Assembly: GCA_900320595.1 (NCBI GenBank)
Contig: ONSW01000007.1
Location: 1 to 35,842, forward strand
Length of the DNA stretch: 35,842 nt
Direction of reading: 5' to 3'
Origin: an uncultured Eubacteriales bacterium
Lineage (GTDB): Bacteria; Bacillota; Clostridia; Oscillospirales; Oscillospiraceae
Below the pieces are notes generated by a model. It did not search any database and was not told the DNA's origin. It worked only from the letters and a program-made list of their open reading frames with translations. Within the stretch, counting starts at the first letter, position 1, and each line of letters opens with the position of its first letter. The position numbers and the translations under genes are program-made. Positions 8,636 to 17,094 of the stretch are shown one piece after another.

Positions 8636-9664
8636 TTATACTTTCCCGGATTTTTCAACGGAAAGTATGACGATTTCTCCCTTTTCCGCCGCGCAGGAGC
8701 GCACCTTCAGGCCGGCGAGCGAAAGCGATTCACAGATAGCCGTGATGTTCTCCCGCTTTTGTCCGATCATCTGGGACAGCTCTTCGGCGCGCACGCCCAG
8801 CGTGACCGTGCTGCCGCGCTCGACCCCCTGCAGGAGCCGCAGCGCTTTCCCAAGCATCACGCGCGCCCGGACAAGCTCGCCGAGCGCGGGATGGTAAGCC
8901 CCCGCGACAGCCGCGCCGGCGGAGAGCTCATCGGTCGGATTGAGCCCCAGACGGATGATCTCCACGCCCGCCTCCTCGAAGAGGGGCACGAGCTGCGCGC
9001 AGACCGCCACCGCGTCCTCGACCGTGTGCTCGCGGTATTGCCCCGCGCGCCAGAGCTCATAGAGCGCCGTATCGCGCACGATGACCGTGGGATAGATGCG
9101 CACGCCGTCCGGCCGCAGCGCGATCAGTTTCTTCGCCGTCTCAACATCCTTTTCCGCGCTGTCGCTGGGCAGCCCCGTCATCATCTGGAGGACGAGGCGA
9201 AAGCCTGCCGCTTTGACTGCTTCGGCAGCCTTTGCGACGTCCTCCTCCGTGTGTCCGCGCCCTGAGAGGCGCAGCACCTCATCGTCCATCGACTGGGCGC
9301 CGAGCTCCACGGTCTCCACGCCATAGCGCCGCAGGCGCGCGAGCACGGTCCCGTCGATCGCATCGGGACGGGTCGAGAGCCGGATCGAATCGATCTCTCC
9401 ACGCTCGATCGCCGCGGCCGCGGCGGAAAGCAGCTCCTCCTGGCGGGACGCTTCAATGGCCGTGAAGCTGCCCCCATAAAACGCCAGTTGCCGCTTTGCC
9501 CCGCTGCGGGACAAGGCGGCTGACTGTTCGATCGCCTGTATAACGGTTGCGGCCGTGGCCGGAGCCTCGCTGCCGCTGATGCGCCGCTGGTTGCAGAAGA
9601 CGCAGTCGTGCCCACAGCCGAGGTGCGGCACAAACACCGGGATGATGCACTCTCTTGCGCTCAT
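8636..9664 (-). CDS. Radical SAM protein, Elp3/coproporphyrinogen oxidase-like fold
   Basis: A 342-residue radical SAM enzyme. The CxxxCxxC cluster motif is C17, C21 and C24 within the GCGHDCVFCNQ segment. YGGSF (the GGE-like strand) is at about 64-68, followed by STRPDAID and a VELGAQSMDDEVL segment typical of Elp3/HemN-like proteins. It lacks the Elp3 acetyltransferase domain. Genes like this sit between rnc and smc in many Clostridia, but I know of no proven substrate. Its ATG overlaps the rnc stop as ATGA, and 44 bases separate its stop from the smc start. A tRNA or RNA modification role is only a guess from the neighbours. Confidence 0.88.
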   Translation of the reverse strand: MSARECIIPVFVPHLGCGHDCVFCNQRRISGSEAPATAATVIQAIEQSAALSRSGAKRQLAFYGGSFTAIEASRQEELLSAAAAAIERGEIDSIRLSTRPDAIDGTVLARLRRYGVETVELGAQSMDDEVLRLSGRGHTEEDVAKAAEAVKAAGFRLVLQMMTGLPSDSAEKDVETAKKLIALRPDGVRIYPTVIVRDTALYELWRAGQYREHTVEDAVAVCAQLVPLFEEAGVEIIRLGLNPTDELSAGAAVAGAYHPALGELVRARVMLGKALRLLQGVERGSTVTLGVRAEELSQMIGQKRENITAICESLSLAGLKVRSCAAEKGEIVILSVEKSGKV

Positions 9665-10341
9665 ACCTGCAAAAGCGCCAGAGCGCGGCAGGCGGCCATC
9701 TGTTCGGCCTCCTTCTTGGTGCGGCCGCTCCCCTCTCCGACGGTTTTGCCGTTGACAGAGACGGAAAAGGTAAAGGTCTTGTTGTGGTCGGGGCCGCTCT
9801 CTCCGACGAGCTCATAGCGGATCTGGCACTCGCCGTCGCGCTGGACATACTCCTGCAGCGCGGTCTTATAGTCGGCGCTCGGGTGCACCTCGCCGATCTC
9901 GGCGTTGTTGAGAACATGCTCCATGATAAAACGCTTTGCCTCGTCGATCCCGCCGTCGAGATAGATCGCGGCGATGGTCGACTCGACCATATCGGCAAGG
10001 ATCGAGGTGCGCTCGCGCCCGCCGGTCATCTCCTCGCCGCGGCCGAGACGCATGAATTCGCCCAGCCCCAGCGCAAGCGCCGCCTTGTGCAGGCTCGTCT
10101 CGCACACCAGCTCGGCGCGCAGACGCGTCATCCGCCCCTCGGGCAGCGACGGCTCGTGGCGATAGAGGAACTCCGCCGTCGTAAGTCCCAGGATCGAGTC
10201 GCCCAGGAACTCCAGCCGCTCATAGCTCTCCGCGCCCTCGGCGTGGCGCTCGTTGGCGTAGGAGCTGTGGGTCATGGCCGTTTCCAGCAGCTTTTTATTT
10301 TTGAATCGGTAGCCGATGCGGCTTTCAAGCGTTTGCATCAC
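9661..10341 (-). CDS. rnc: Ribonuclease III
   Basis: Double-strand-specific endonuclease for rRNA and mRNA processing. The signature ERLEFLGDSIL is at residues 41-51, and a second acidic cluster ADMVESTIAAIYLDGG supplies the other metal ligands. The C-terminal dsRNA-binding domain (about 155-226) has DYKTALQEYVQ and a final GSGRTKKEAEQMAA. The frame opens with GTG at 10341 directly followed by ATG at 10338; GAGGA upstream is slightly far from both, so the exact start is uncertain by one codon. It overlaps the plsX 3' end by 14-17 bases. The acpP often found between plsX and rnc is absent. Confidence 0.96.
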   Translation of the reverse strand: MMQTLESRIGYRFKNKKLLETAMTHSSYANERHAEGAESYERLEFLGDSILGLTTAEFLYRHEPSLPEGRMTRLRAELVCETSLHKAALALGLGEFMRLGRGEEMTGGRERTSILADMVESTIAAIYLDGGIDEAKRFIMEHVLNNAEIGEVHPSADYKTALQEYVQRDGECQIRYELVGESGPDHNKTFTFSVSVNGKTVGEGSGRTKKEAEQMAACRALALLQV

Positions 10342-11350
10342 TTTCGGTTTTGATCCTCATATATTCGATGTTGGCCTTGATGTCCTCCACGACGCCGGCC
10401 TCGACAAAGGCCTTGGCCTGGCGGATGGCGGCAAAGAAGCTCGCGGCGTTCGAAGAACCGTGCGCCTTGATGACCGGGCGGGAAATGCCGATCAGCGCCG
10501 TGCCGCCGACCTCGTTGACGTCCATCGACTTCTTCATGGCGGCAAGATCGTTTTTCAGAACCGCCGCGGCCAGCTTGTTGATCGTGCTCTTGTAGAACAC
10601 ATCCTTGAGCGCGTGCATCATGAACTTGATCACACCCTCGGTCGCCTTTAAGAGCACGTTGCCGGTAAAGCCGTCGGTCACAACGACGTCGGCCGCGCCG
10701 TCAAAGACGCCGGTGCCCTCGATGTTGCCGACGAAGCGGATACGCCCCTGTTCATCGGCCTCGCGGAGCAGCGCGAAGACCTGGTGGCGCAGCTCATCGC
10801 CCTTGGTATCCTCGGTGCCGACGTTCAGAAGGCCCACGCGCGGCTGATCGCAGCCCATCATCTTTTTGGCATAAAAGCTGCCCATATAGGCAAACTGCAG
10901 CAAATATTCCGCCGTGCACTCGACGTTCGCGCCGCAGTCGATCAGCATGACGCCGTGCTCGCCCGCGGGCAGGATCGGCGCCAGCGCCGCGCGGCGGATG
11001 CCGCGGATGCGCTTGACCGTCAGCGTCGCGCCGGTCAGCAGCGCGCCGGTCGATCCGGCGGAGACCACCGCGTCGCCCTTGCCCTCGGCAAGCATGCGCA
11101 GCGCGACCGCCATCGACGAATCCTTTTTGCGCCGGGTCGCCGTGGAGGGATCATCCTCCATTTCGATGACCTCGCGCGCGTCGACGATCTCATAAGCCGA
11201 CTCGTCCTCGCCGGCGAGGCAGGCCTTGACCTCCTCGATCTTCCCGACGAGCGTGACGTCCACGCCCAGCTCTTTGTGTGCGCGGACCGCGCCCTTTACG
11301 ATCTCCTGCGGGGCGTTGTCCCCGCCCATGGCGTCAACGATGATCCTCAT
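10325..11350 (-). CDS. plsX: Phosphate acyltransferase PlsX
   Basis: Converts acyl-ACP to acyl-phosphate, the first step of phosphatidic acid synthesis through PlsX/PlsY. The 341-residue protein has the family N-terminus MRIIVDAMGGDNAP, the AGSTGALLTGA segment, LIDCGANVE and a VTDGFTGNVLLK motif. The ATG overlaps the trmFO stop as ATGA. fapR, fabD and acpP, common neighbours elsewhere, are not nearby. Confidence 0.97.
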   Translation of the reverse strand: MRIIVDAMGGDNAPQEIVKGAVRAHKELGVDVTLVGKIEEVKACLAGEDESAYEIVDAREVIEMEDDPSTATRRKKDSSMAVALRMLAEGKGDAVVSAGSTGALLTGATLTVKRIRGIRRAALAPILPAGEHGVMLIDCGANVECTAEYLLQFAYMGSFYAKKMMGCDQPRVGLLNVGTEDTKGDELRHQVFALLREADEQGRIRFVGNIEGTGVFDGAADVVVTDGFTGNVLLKATEGVIKFMMHALKDVFYKSTINKLAAAVLKNDLAAMKKSMDVNEVGGTALIGISRPVIKAHGSSNAASFFAAIRQAKAFVEAGVVEDIKANIEYMRIKTESDANA

Positions 11351-12660
11351 AGCTGCATGATCTCCTTTGTCTTTATCTCTTCAATGATCGCAAGGGAACG
11401 CTTCGAGATCTCCGCGTTCTTGTTTCGCTTGCCCTTGACACGGTATCCGAGCGGAGAAATGATGCCGAAGTTGATGTTCATCGGCTGGAAATCCCCGACG
11501 CTGCCGCCGGAGATATACAGCGCGAGCGCGCCGATGGCCGTCTCCTGCGGGAAATCGGCCGCGGGCAGACCCAGCACGCGCGCCGCCGTCTCAATGCCGA
11601 CCAGCATGCCGGAGGCCGCCGATTCGACATAGCCCTCGACGCCGGTCATCTGCCCGGCAAAGCTGATGCGCTCGCAGCCGATCAGGCGGTAATAGCGGTC
11701 GAGGAGACGGGGGCTGTTTAAGTAGGTGTTGCGGTGCATCACGCCGTAGCGGACGAACTCCGCGTTCCGCAGCGCCGGGATCATCGAAAACACGCGCTTC
11801 TGCTCGCCCCAGGTGAGGTGGGTCTGGAAGCCGACGATGTTGTAGATCGTGCCCTCGGCGTTGTCGCGCCGCAGCTGCACGACGGCATAGTTGTTCTTCC
11901 CCGTGCGCGGGTCGACAAGGCCGACCGGCTTGAGCGGGCCGTAGCGCAGCGTGTCCACGCCGCGTCTGGCCATGACCTCGACGGGCATGCAGCCCTCGAA
12001 GACCGCGCCGTCGTCAAAGCCGTGCACCGCGGCCTCCTTTGCGTTTGCCAGTTCGGTGACAAAGGCAAGATACTCGTCCTTGTCCATCGGGCAGTTTACA
12101 TAATCTGCCGTCCCTTTGTCGTAGCGCGATGCGAAAAAGGCGCTTTCCATGTCAACGCTCTCGATGGTGACGATCGGCGCGACGGCGTCGTAAAAGTGCA
12201 GGTCGCTCTCCGGACAGAGCGCGGCGATCTTCTCCGCGATCGCGTCGGAGGAAAGCGGTCCGGTCGCGATCACAACCTCGCCGGACGGGATCTCCGTCGC
12301 CTCGGCGTGGACGATCTCGACATGCGGACAGGTTTCGAGTTTTTCGGTAATATAGGCTGAAAAACCCTCGCGGTCGACGGCGAGCGCGCCGCCCGCGGCC
12401 ACGCGGTTATGATCGGCGCTCTCCATGATGAGCGAGCCCATCGCGCGCATCTCGGCCTTGAGCAGGCCGACGGCGTTTGACAGCTCGTCGCTGCGCAGCG
12501 AGTTGGAGCACACCAGCTCGGCAAAGCCGTCGGAGACATGGGCCGGGCTTTTCTTTTCCGGCTTCATCTCGACAAGGCGCACGGGGATATTCCGTTTTGC
12601 GAGCTGCCAGGCGCATTCGCTGCCTGCCAGACCCGCGCCGAGCACGGTGACCTTTTCCAT
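11347..12660 (-). CDS. trmFO: Folate-dependent tRNA (uracil-54-C5)-methyltransferase TrmFO
   Basis: FAD- and methylenetetrahydrofolate-dependent enzyme that makes ribothymidine at tRNA position 54. The 437-residue protein begins with the FAD-binding GAGLAGSE at 8-15. Two conserved cysteines are visible: C51 in ELVCSNSLRSDEL and C224 in FEGCMPVEVMA, the latter matching the position of the Bacillus catalytic cysteine. GKNNYAVVQLR and FAGQMTGVEGY are further family segments. The start overlaps the topA stop (TAATG), the common topA-trmFO pairing in Firmicutes. Confidence 0.97.
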   Translation of the reverse strand: MEKVTVLGAGLAGSECAWQLAKRNIPVRLVEMKPEKKSPAHVSDGFAELVCSNSLRSDELSNAVGLLKAEMRAMGSLIMESADHNRVAAGGALAVDREGFSAYITEKLETCPHVEIVHAEATEIPSGEVVIATGPLSSDAIAEKIAALCPESDLHFYDAVAPIVTIESVDMESAFFASRYDKGTADYVNCPMDKDEYLAFVTELANAKEAAVHGFDDGAVFEGCMPVEVMARRGVDTLRYGPLKPVGLVDPRTGKNNYAVVQLRRDNAEGTIYNIVGFQTHLTWGEQKRVFSMIPALRNAEFVRYGVMHRNTYLNSPRLLDRYYRLIGCERISFAGQMTGVEGYVESAASGMLVGIETAARVLGLPAADFPQETAIGALALYISGGSVGDFQPMNINFGIISPLGYRVKGKRNKNAEISKRSLAIIEEIKTKEIMQL

Positions 12661-14921
12661 TATGATTCCTCGGTTTTCTTTGTTGTCTTTTTTGCGGTGG
12701 TTTTCTTTGTTGTCGTCTTGGCCGCGGTTGTCTTCTTCGCGGCAGAGGATTTCTTCGCCGTCGTCTTCGCGGCGCTTTCCTTTTTGGCCGTATCGCCCTT
12801 CGCCGCCGTTTTCTTTTTATAGCTCCGCTTGTCCTCGGGGACGAAGTTGGGGCATTCCTCGTTGATGCAATAGCTCTTGAGCGGGCCGCGTCCGGCGTGC
12901 TTGAACATCGTCTTGCCGCACACGGGGCAGACGTCCTTCGTCGGCACATCCCAGGTGATGAAGCCGCAGTCGGTCCCGCGCTCGCAGGCATAGAAGACAT
13001 AGCCCTTCTTGCTTGTGCGCTTTAAGATCTTGCTGCCGCACTTGGGGCACTTACCGGGCATCTCGACGACGATCGGCTTGGTAAAGGTGCACTCCGGGAA
13101 GCCGGGACAGGCAAGGAAGTAGCCGAAGCGGCCCTTCTTGACGACCATCCGGCGGCCGCAGACGTCGCAGATCTCGTCGCTCTCCACGTCGGGGACCTTG
13201 ATCTTCACGCCGTCCATCGCCTCTTCCGCGGCGGCCATTTCCTTTTCAAAGTTCTGATAGAACGATCCGAGCACCTCGCGCCAGTTGGCCTTGCCGCTTT
13301 CGATGCCGTCAAGCTCGCTCTCCATCTGATTGGTGAACTTCAGATCGACGATGTCGCCGAAATGCTCCTTCATCAGCCCGGTCACGACCTCGCCGAGCGG
13401 CGTGGGCCGCAGATATTTCCCTTCCTTGATGACGTAATCGCGCGAGGTGATTGCCGTGATCGTCGGCGCGTAGGTCGACGGACGGCCGATCCCCTTTTCC
13501 TCCATCGCACGGATCAGCGTCGCCTCGGTATAGCGGGCGGGCGGCTGGGTGAACTGCTGCTGCGGGATCATCTTTTCAAGATAGACCCGCTCGCCCTCGC
13601 TTAAGGTAGGCAGCGGATTTTCGATCTCGCCCGACTCCTCGTCGCGCGCCTCCTCATAGACAGCGGTATAGCCGGGGAACTTCAGCTCGGAATAATTGGC
13701 GCGGAAGGTATAGCCCGCGGAGACGACATCCACCGATACGTTGTCATAGACGGCGTTTGCCATCTGGCAGGCCGTGAAGCGGCCCCAGATCAGGCGGTAG
13801 AGCCGGTACTGCTCCTGCGTGAGGTCCTTGCGCACCGTCTCGGGCGAGAGATCGACATAGGTCGGACGGATGGCCTCGTGCGCGTCCTGCGCGCCGGCCT
13901 TGGTCTTATAGCGGCGCGGCGAGCCGGGATAATAGGCCTCGCCGTAGCGCTCGGTGATATAGTTTCTCGCGGCCGCAAGCGCCTCTTCCGACAGGCGCAG
14001 CGAGTCCGTTCTCATATAGGTGATCAGACCGATCGTGCCGTGGCCGGTGATCTCGACGCCCTCGTAGAGCTGCTGGGCGATCGACATCGTGCGGCGCGGC
14101 GTCATGGCGAGGCGGCGCGAGGCCTCCTGCTGCAGTGTCGAGGTGATAAAGGGAGGCGCGGGGCTTTTCTGCTTCTGCCCGCGTTTGACGGAATCGATGA
14201 TAAAGGGCGCGTCCTGCGTCGCGGCGATGACGGCGTTGACCTCGTCCTCGCTCTTGAGTTCGGTCTTCTTCTCGCCCTTGCCGTAAAAGCGGGCGGAGAA
14301 GGTGCCGCTGCCGCCCTCGCAGTCGAGCAGCGCGTCGAGCAGCCAGTACTCCTCGCTTTGGAAAGCCTTGATCTCCTCCTCGCGGTCGACGACCATGCGC
14401 GTCGCGACGGACTGGACCCGTCCGGCGGAGAGGCCGGACTTGACCTTTTTCCAAAGCAGCGGCGAGATCTTGTAGCCGACGATGCGGTCCAGCACGCGGC
14501 GCGCCTGCTGCGCGTCGACGAGATTGGTGTCGATCGCGCGGGGATTTTCGATGCTCTCGGTCACGACCTTTTTCGTGATCTCGTTGAAGGTCACGCGCTG
14601 GGCTTTTTTGTCGCTGAGCTCCAGCAGCTCCTTGAGATGCCAGGAGATCGCCTCGCCCTCGCGGTCAGGGTCCGTTGCAAGATAGACCGTGCCGGCCGCC
14701 TTGGCGTCCTTTTTCAGCTCTGCGATCAGGTCCTTTTTGTCCTTCACGGGGATATATTCCGGCTCGAAGCCGTGCTCTATGTCAACGCCCAGCTTGCTCT
14801 TCGGCAGATCCCGCAGATGCCCCATGGACGCTTTTACCTTATATTTGCCGCCGAGATATCGCTCGATGGTCTTGGCCTTCGCCGGGGATTCGACGATGAC
14901 CAGGTCTTTTCCTTTTGCCAT
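12660..14921 (-). CDS. topA: DNA topoisomerase I with lysine/alanine-rich tail
   Basis: Type IA topoisomerase that relaxes negative supercoils. The Toprim domain starts at LVIVESPAKAKTIERYLG with the metal motif TDPDREGE at 83-90. The nucleophile is Y302 in GLITYMRTDSLRLS. Three C-terminal zinc ribbons follow (CDVCG...CPGFPEC, CPKCG...CERGTDC, CPVCG...CINEECP). The last 50 or so residues are almost only K, A, T and S, resembling histone H1-type tails; such tails aid DNA binding in some bacterial topoisomerases. The ATG has GTGAGGAA upstream. Confidence 0.97.
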   Translation of the reverse strand: MAKGKDLVIVESPAKAKTIERYLGGKYKVKASMGHLRDLPKSKLGVDIEHGFEPEYIPVKDKKDLIAELKKDAKAAGTVYLATDPDREGEAISWHLKELLELSDKKAQRVTFNEITKKVVTESIENPRAIDTNLVDAQQARRVLDRIVGYKISPLLWKKVKSGLSAGRVQSVATRMVVDREEEIKAFQSEEYWLLDALLDCEGGSGTFSARFYGKGEKKTELKSEDEVNAVIAATQDAPFIIDSVKRGQKQKSPAPPFITSTLQQEASRRLAMTPRRTMSIAQQLYEGVEITGHGTIGLITYMRTDSLRLSEEALAAARNYITERYGEAYYPGSPRRYKTKAGAQDAHEAIRPTYVDLSPETVRKDLTQEQYRLYRLIWGRFTACQMANAVYDNVSVDVVSAGYTFRANYSELKFPGYTAVYEEARDEESGEIENPLPTLSEGERVYLEKMIPQQQFTQPPARYTEATLIRAMEEKGIGRPSTYAPTITAITSRDYVIKEGKYLRPTPLGEVVTGLMKEHFGDIVDLKFTNQMESELDGIESGKANWREVLGSFYQNFEKEMAAAEEAMDGVKIKVPDVESDEICDVCGRRMVVKKGRFGYFLACPGFPECTFTKPIVVEMPGKCPKCGSKILKRTSKKGYVFYACERGTDCGFITWDVPTKDVCPVCGKTMFKHAGRGPLKSYCINEECPNFVPEDKRSYKKKTAAKGDTAKKESAAKTTAKKSSAAKKTTAAKTTTKKTTAKKTTKKTEES

Positions 14922-14944
14922 ATGGTTTCCTCACTTTGCTCCTG

Positions 14945-16156
14945 TTACGAGCGGCGCTGCACGTTGAGAGCCACCCGGTTGCCCGGCAGGCGCCGGACGA
15001 TGCCCTTGACGGTCAGGACGGTGAGCTGAGTCAGCACCGTCGCCGCGCCGAGGCCGGTCTTCTCCACGATGTCGTCGACGTGCGTCGGCTCCTTTTCGAT
15101 CGCGGAGACGATCTTCAGCTGGGTCTCGCTGAGCTGGGCCAGCTGTGTTCTTAAGTCAATATATGCTACGCTCTTTTCCTTGTCAATCTCTTTTTTCCCG
15201 GCTGCGGAAGCGGCTTTTGCCGGTTCCGGCGCGGGCTGCACAGCAGCGGCGGGCGCATCCGTCCGCTCCGCCGCGACGCGCCGGAGCTTGTCCGGAAAGA
15301 GCGGGGCAAACTCGCCCAGCACGTCCCAGCCGCAGGTGACGGGCGTCGCCCCGTCCTTTAAGAGCGCGTTCGTACCGCGGCAGCCGGGCGCGTCCGCGTT
15401 GCCGGGTACGGCGAAGACCTCCCTGCCCTGCTCCAGCGCTTCGGCGGCGAAGAGAAGCGTGCCGCTCTTCTCCGGCGCCTCCACCGCCACCGCGCCGAGC
15501 GAAAGCCCCGCGCTGATGCGGTTGCGCTCGCGGAAAAAGCTGCGCAGTGATGCGCGCCCCGGGGCGTATTCGCTGATGAGCGCGCCCTTGCGGCACACGT
15601 CATAGCCAAGCGTGCTGTCGTTCTGGTCGTGCGCCGTGCCGAGCACGCCGATGCAGATCCCGTCCGCGTCAAGCGCGCCGCGGGCTGCCGCCGCGTCTAT
15701 GCCGTTTGTCAATCCGGAGACGACGATGCCGCCGCCCTTTGCAATCTCATAGGCGATCTGCCGTCCCATCTTCAGCCCGTAGGGCGAGGCGGAGCGGGTG
15801 CCGACGATCGCGATCACCGCTTCGTCGTCGACCCGGGGCAGCTTTCCCCGGACATAGAGCACGACAGGCGGCGCATAGATGGCCCTGAGCCGCCTGGGAT
15901 AGAGAGCGTCCTGCATCGTGACGATCGCAAGATCCTCACGCGCGCAGTCCGAAAGGATCTCGTCCACGCGCCCGAGATCACGCCGCTCGAGCGCCGCGGC
16001 CTCGGCCGCGCTCACGCCGTCGATGGCGGAAAAGGCGCCGGACGGCGCGAAGAACACGCTCTCGGCGTCGCCGAAGCGGCGGATCAGCGCCGCCTTGGCC
16101 CGCACGCTGACCGTTTCGAGCGAGGAGAGCCAAACCCAGTATGTCACAGCCGACAT
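14945..16156 (-). CDS. dprA: DNA-processing protein DprA (divergent)
   Basis: Loads RecA onto incoming single-stranded DNA in transformation. The 403-residue protein has an N-terminal helix-hairpin/SAM-like region (about 1-75), a Rossmann fold with GTRSASPYG at 119-127 and SGLTNGID at 147-154, an FRERNRISAGLS segment and VPGNADAPGCRGTN. A proline/alanine linker leads to a C-terminal winged helix (about 340-400). SGLARGID and FPxRNRIISGLS are the usual forms, so two normally conserved segments are altered. The dprA-topA order is standard for Firmicutes. GGGAGGGGAG precedes the ATG. Confidence 0.92.
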   Translation of the reverse strand: MSAVTYWVWLSSLETVSVRAKAALIRRFGDAESVFFAPSGAFSAIDGVSAAEAAALERRDLGRVDEILSDCAREDLAIVTMQDALYPRRLRAIYAPPVVLYVRGKLPRVDDEAVIAIVGTRSASPYGLKMGRQIAYEIAKGGGIVVSGLTNGIDAAAARGALDADGICIGVLGTAHDQNDSTLGYDVCRKGALISEYAPGRASLRSFFRERNRISAGLSLGAVAVEAPEKSGTLLFAAEALEQGREVFAVPGNADAPGCRGTNALLKDGATPVTCGWDVLGEFAPLFPDKLRRVAAERTDAPAAAVQPAPEPAKAASAAGKKEIDKEKSVAYIDLRTQLAQLSETQLKIVSAIEKEPTHVDDIVEKTGLGAATVLTQLTVLTVKGIVRRLPGNRVALNVQRRS

Positions 16157-16173
16157 GTTCTTCTCCCCTCCCG

Positions 16174-16929
16174 TCAGGTATTATCTCTTGCCATCTCCCA
16201 CATGAGCACCGACGCCGCGACCGCCGCGTTGAGCGATTCGCTGCGCGCGTCCATGGGGATGATGATCTCGCCGTCGCAAAGGTCGAGCAGTTCCCGGCTC
16301 AGTCCATGACCTTCGCTGCCGACAGCGATCGCAGAATGTGTTATGTCAACCTTTCGTACGTCCGTCGCCCGCTCGGAGAGCGCCGCGCCGTAGAGCTTCA
16401 GTCCCTGCTTTTTCAGCCAGGCTGTCAATTCCTCGTGCGAGAGGGTCAGCACGCGCTGGCGGAAGATCGCGCCCATCGAGGCGCGCACGGTTTTGGGCGA
16501 AAAGCAGTCCGCACAGTCGCCGAGAAGCACGACGGCGTCGATGGAAAAGGCGCTTGCCGTGCGCAGCACCGTGCCCACGTTGCCGGGATCCTGCACGTTT
16601 TCGAGCACGATCGCGCTTTGCACCCTCTCGTCCCCTCCGCCCTCGTCACGGCGTACGGTAAAGAGCGGGCCGGGGCTGTTTTTCATCGGGGAGGCGTAAT
16701 CGAACAGCTCGGGAGGCGCGCTGTACTGTCTGTCGCAGACGAGCTCCGATCGCGCGCCGCCCTCCTTCCACAGGACGGAGGTAATCACCGCGCCGCTCTT
16801 GCGCGCCTCGTCCAGCAGCTTATAGCCGTCGCAGAGATATTCCCCCGACGCGGCGCGGTAAGCGCTCTCCGCGCCGAGCGCGCGCAGATGCGTGATGACG
16901 GCGTTTTTTCTTGATGTGATCCTGTCCAT
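16174..16929 (-). CDS. SpoU/TrmH-family RNA 2'-O-methyltransferase
   Basis: A 251-residue SPOUT methyltransferase using S-adenosylmethionine. An N-terminal substrate-binding domain (about 1-95) is followed by motif 1 NVQDPGNVGTVLRTA, motif 2 AVGSEGHGLS and motif 3 IPMDARSESLNAAVAASVL, which form the trefoil-knot cofactor site. The start ATG at 16929 is chosen because GGAGAG lies just upstream; the in-frame TTG at 16944 sits before that site. Likely target is 23S rRNA or tRNA ribose; rRNA is the usual annotation. It is the first gene of the leftward block. Confidence 0.92.
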   Translation of the reverse strand: MDRITSRKNAVITHLRALGAESAYRAASGEYLCDGYKLLDEARKSGAVITSVLWKEGGARSELVCDRQYSAPPELFDYASPMKNSPGPLFTVRRDEGGGDERVQSAIVLENVQDPGNVGTVLRTASAFSIDAVVLLGDCADCFSPKTVRASMGAIFRQRVLTLSHEELTAWLKKQGLKLYGAALSERATDVRKVDITHSAIAVGSEGHGLSRELLDLCDGEIIIPMDARSESLNAAVAASVLMWEMARDNT

Positions 16930-16978
16930 ATTTCTCTCCGGCAAACCATACAGCCTTTCGGCCTGCTTCTTTCCAATA

Positions 16979-17008
16979 ATTGTAGCATACGTTATTTGCG
17001 CTTTTCAA
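16979..17008 (-). promoter_or_regulatory. Extended -10 promoter for the housekeeping block
   Basis: On the minus strand TTGAAA (17008-17003) lies 18 bases before TACAAT (16984-16979), which is preceded by TG in the ATGC context of an extended -10. It is about 50 bases before the methyltransferase ATG and just after the terminator of the preceding transcript, the expected place for the promoter of the 13-gene block. The same ATGCTACAAT core recurs at 21864 and 24520. Confidence 0.75.
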
Positions 17009-17042
17009 TATTAAATTATATCTTCCCTTTTATCAAAGCAAA

Positions 17043-17076
17043 CCGGCGCCGGAAAAGCTTCCGCTTCCGGCGCCGG
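17043..17076 (-). terminator. Hairpin terminator after the adaptor/MacB-like operon
   Basis: A perfect 12-bp GC-rich stem (CCGGCGCCGGAA/TTCCGGCGCCGG) has a 10-base loop and is followed on the minus strand by TTTGCTTT. It lies 19 bases after the stop of the MacB-like gene. The T-run is interrupted, so efficiency is uncertain. Confidence 0.75.
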
Positions 17077-17094
17077 ATTTTGGCGGGAATGATA

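Noticed and set aside
16930..16944. Upstream TTG start for the SpoU-family methyltransferase
   Set aside because: The GGAGAG ribosome binding site lies between this codon and the ATG at 16929, so the ATG is the start.
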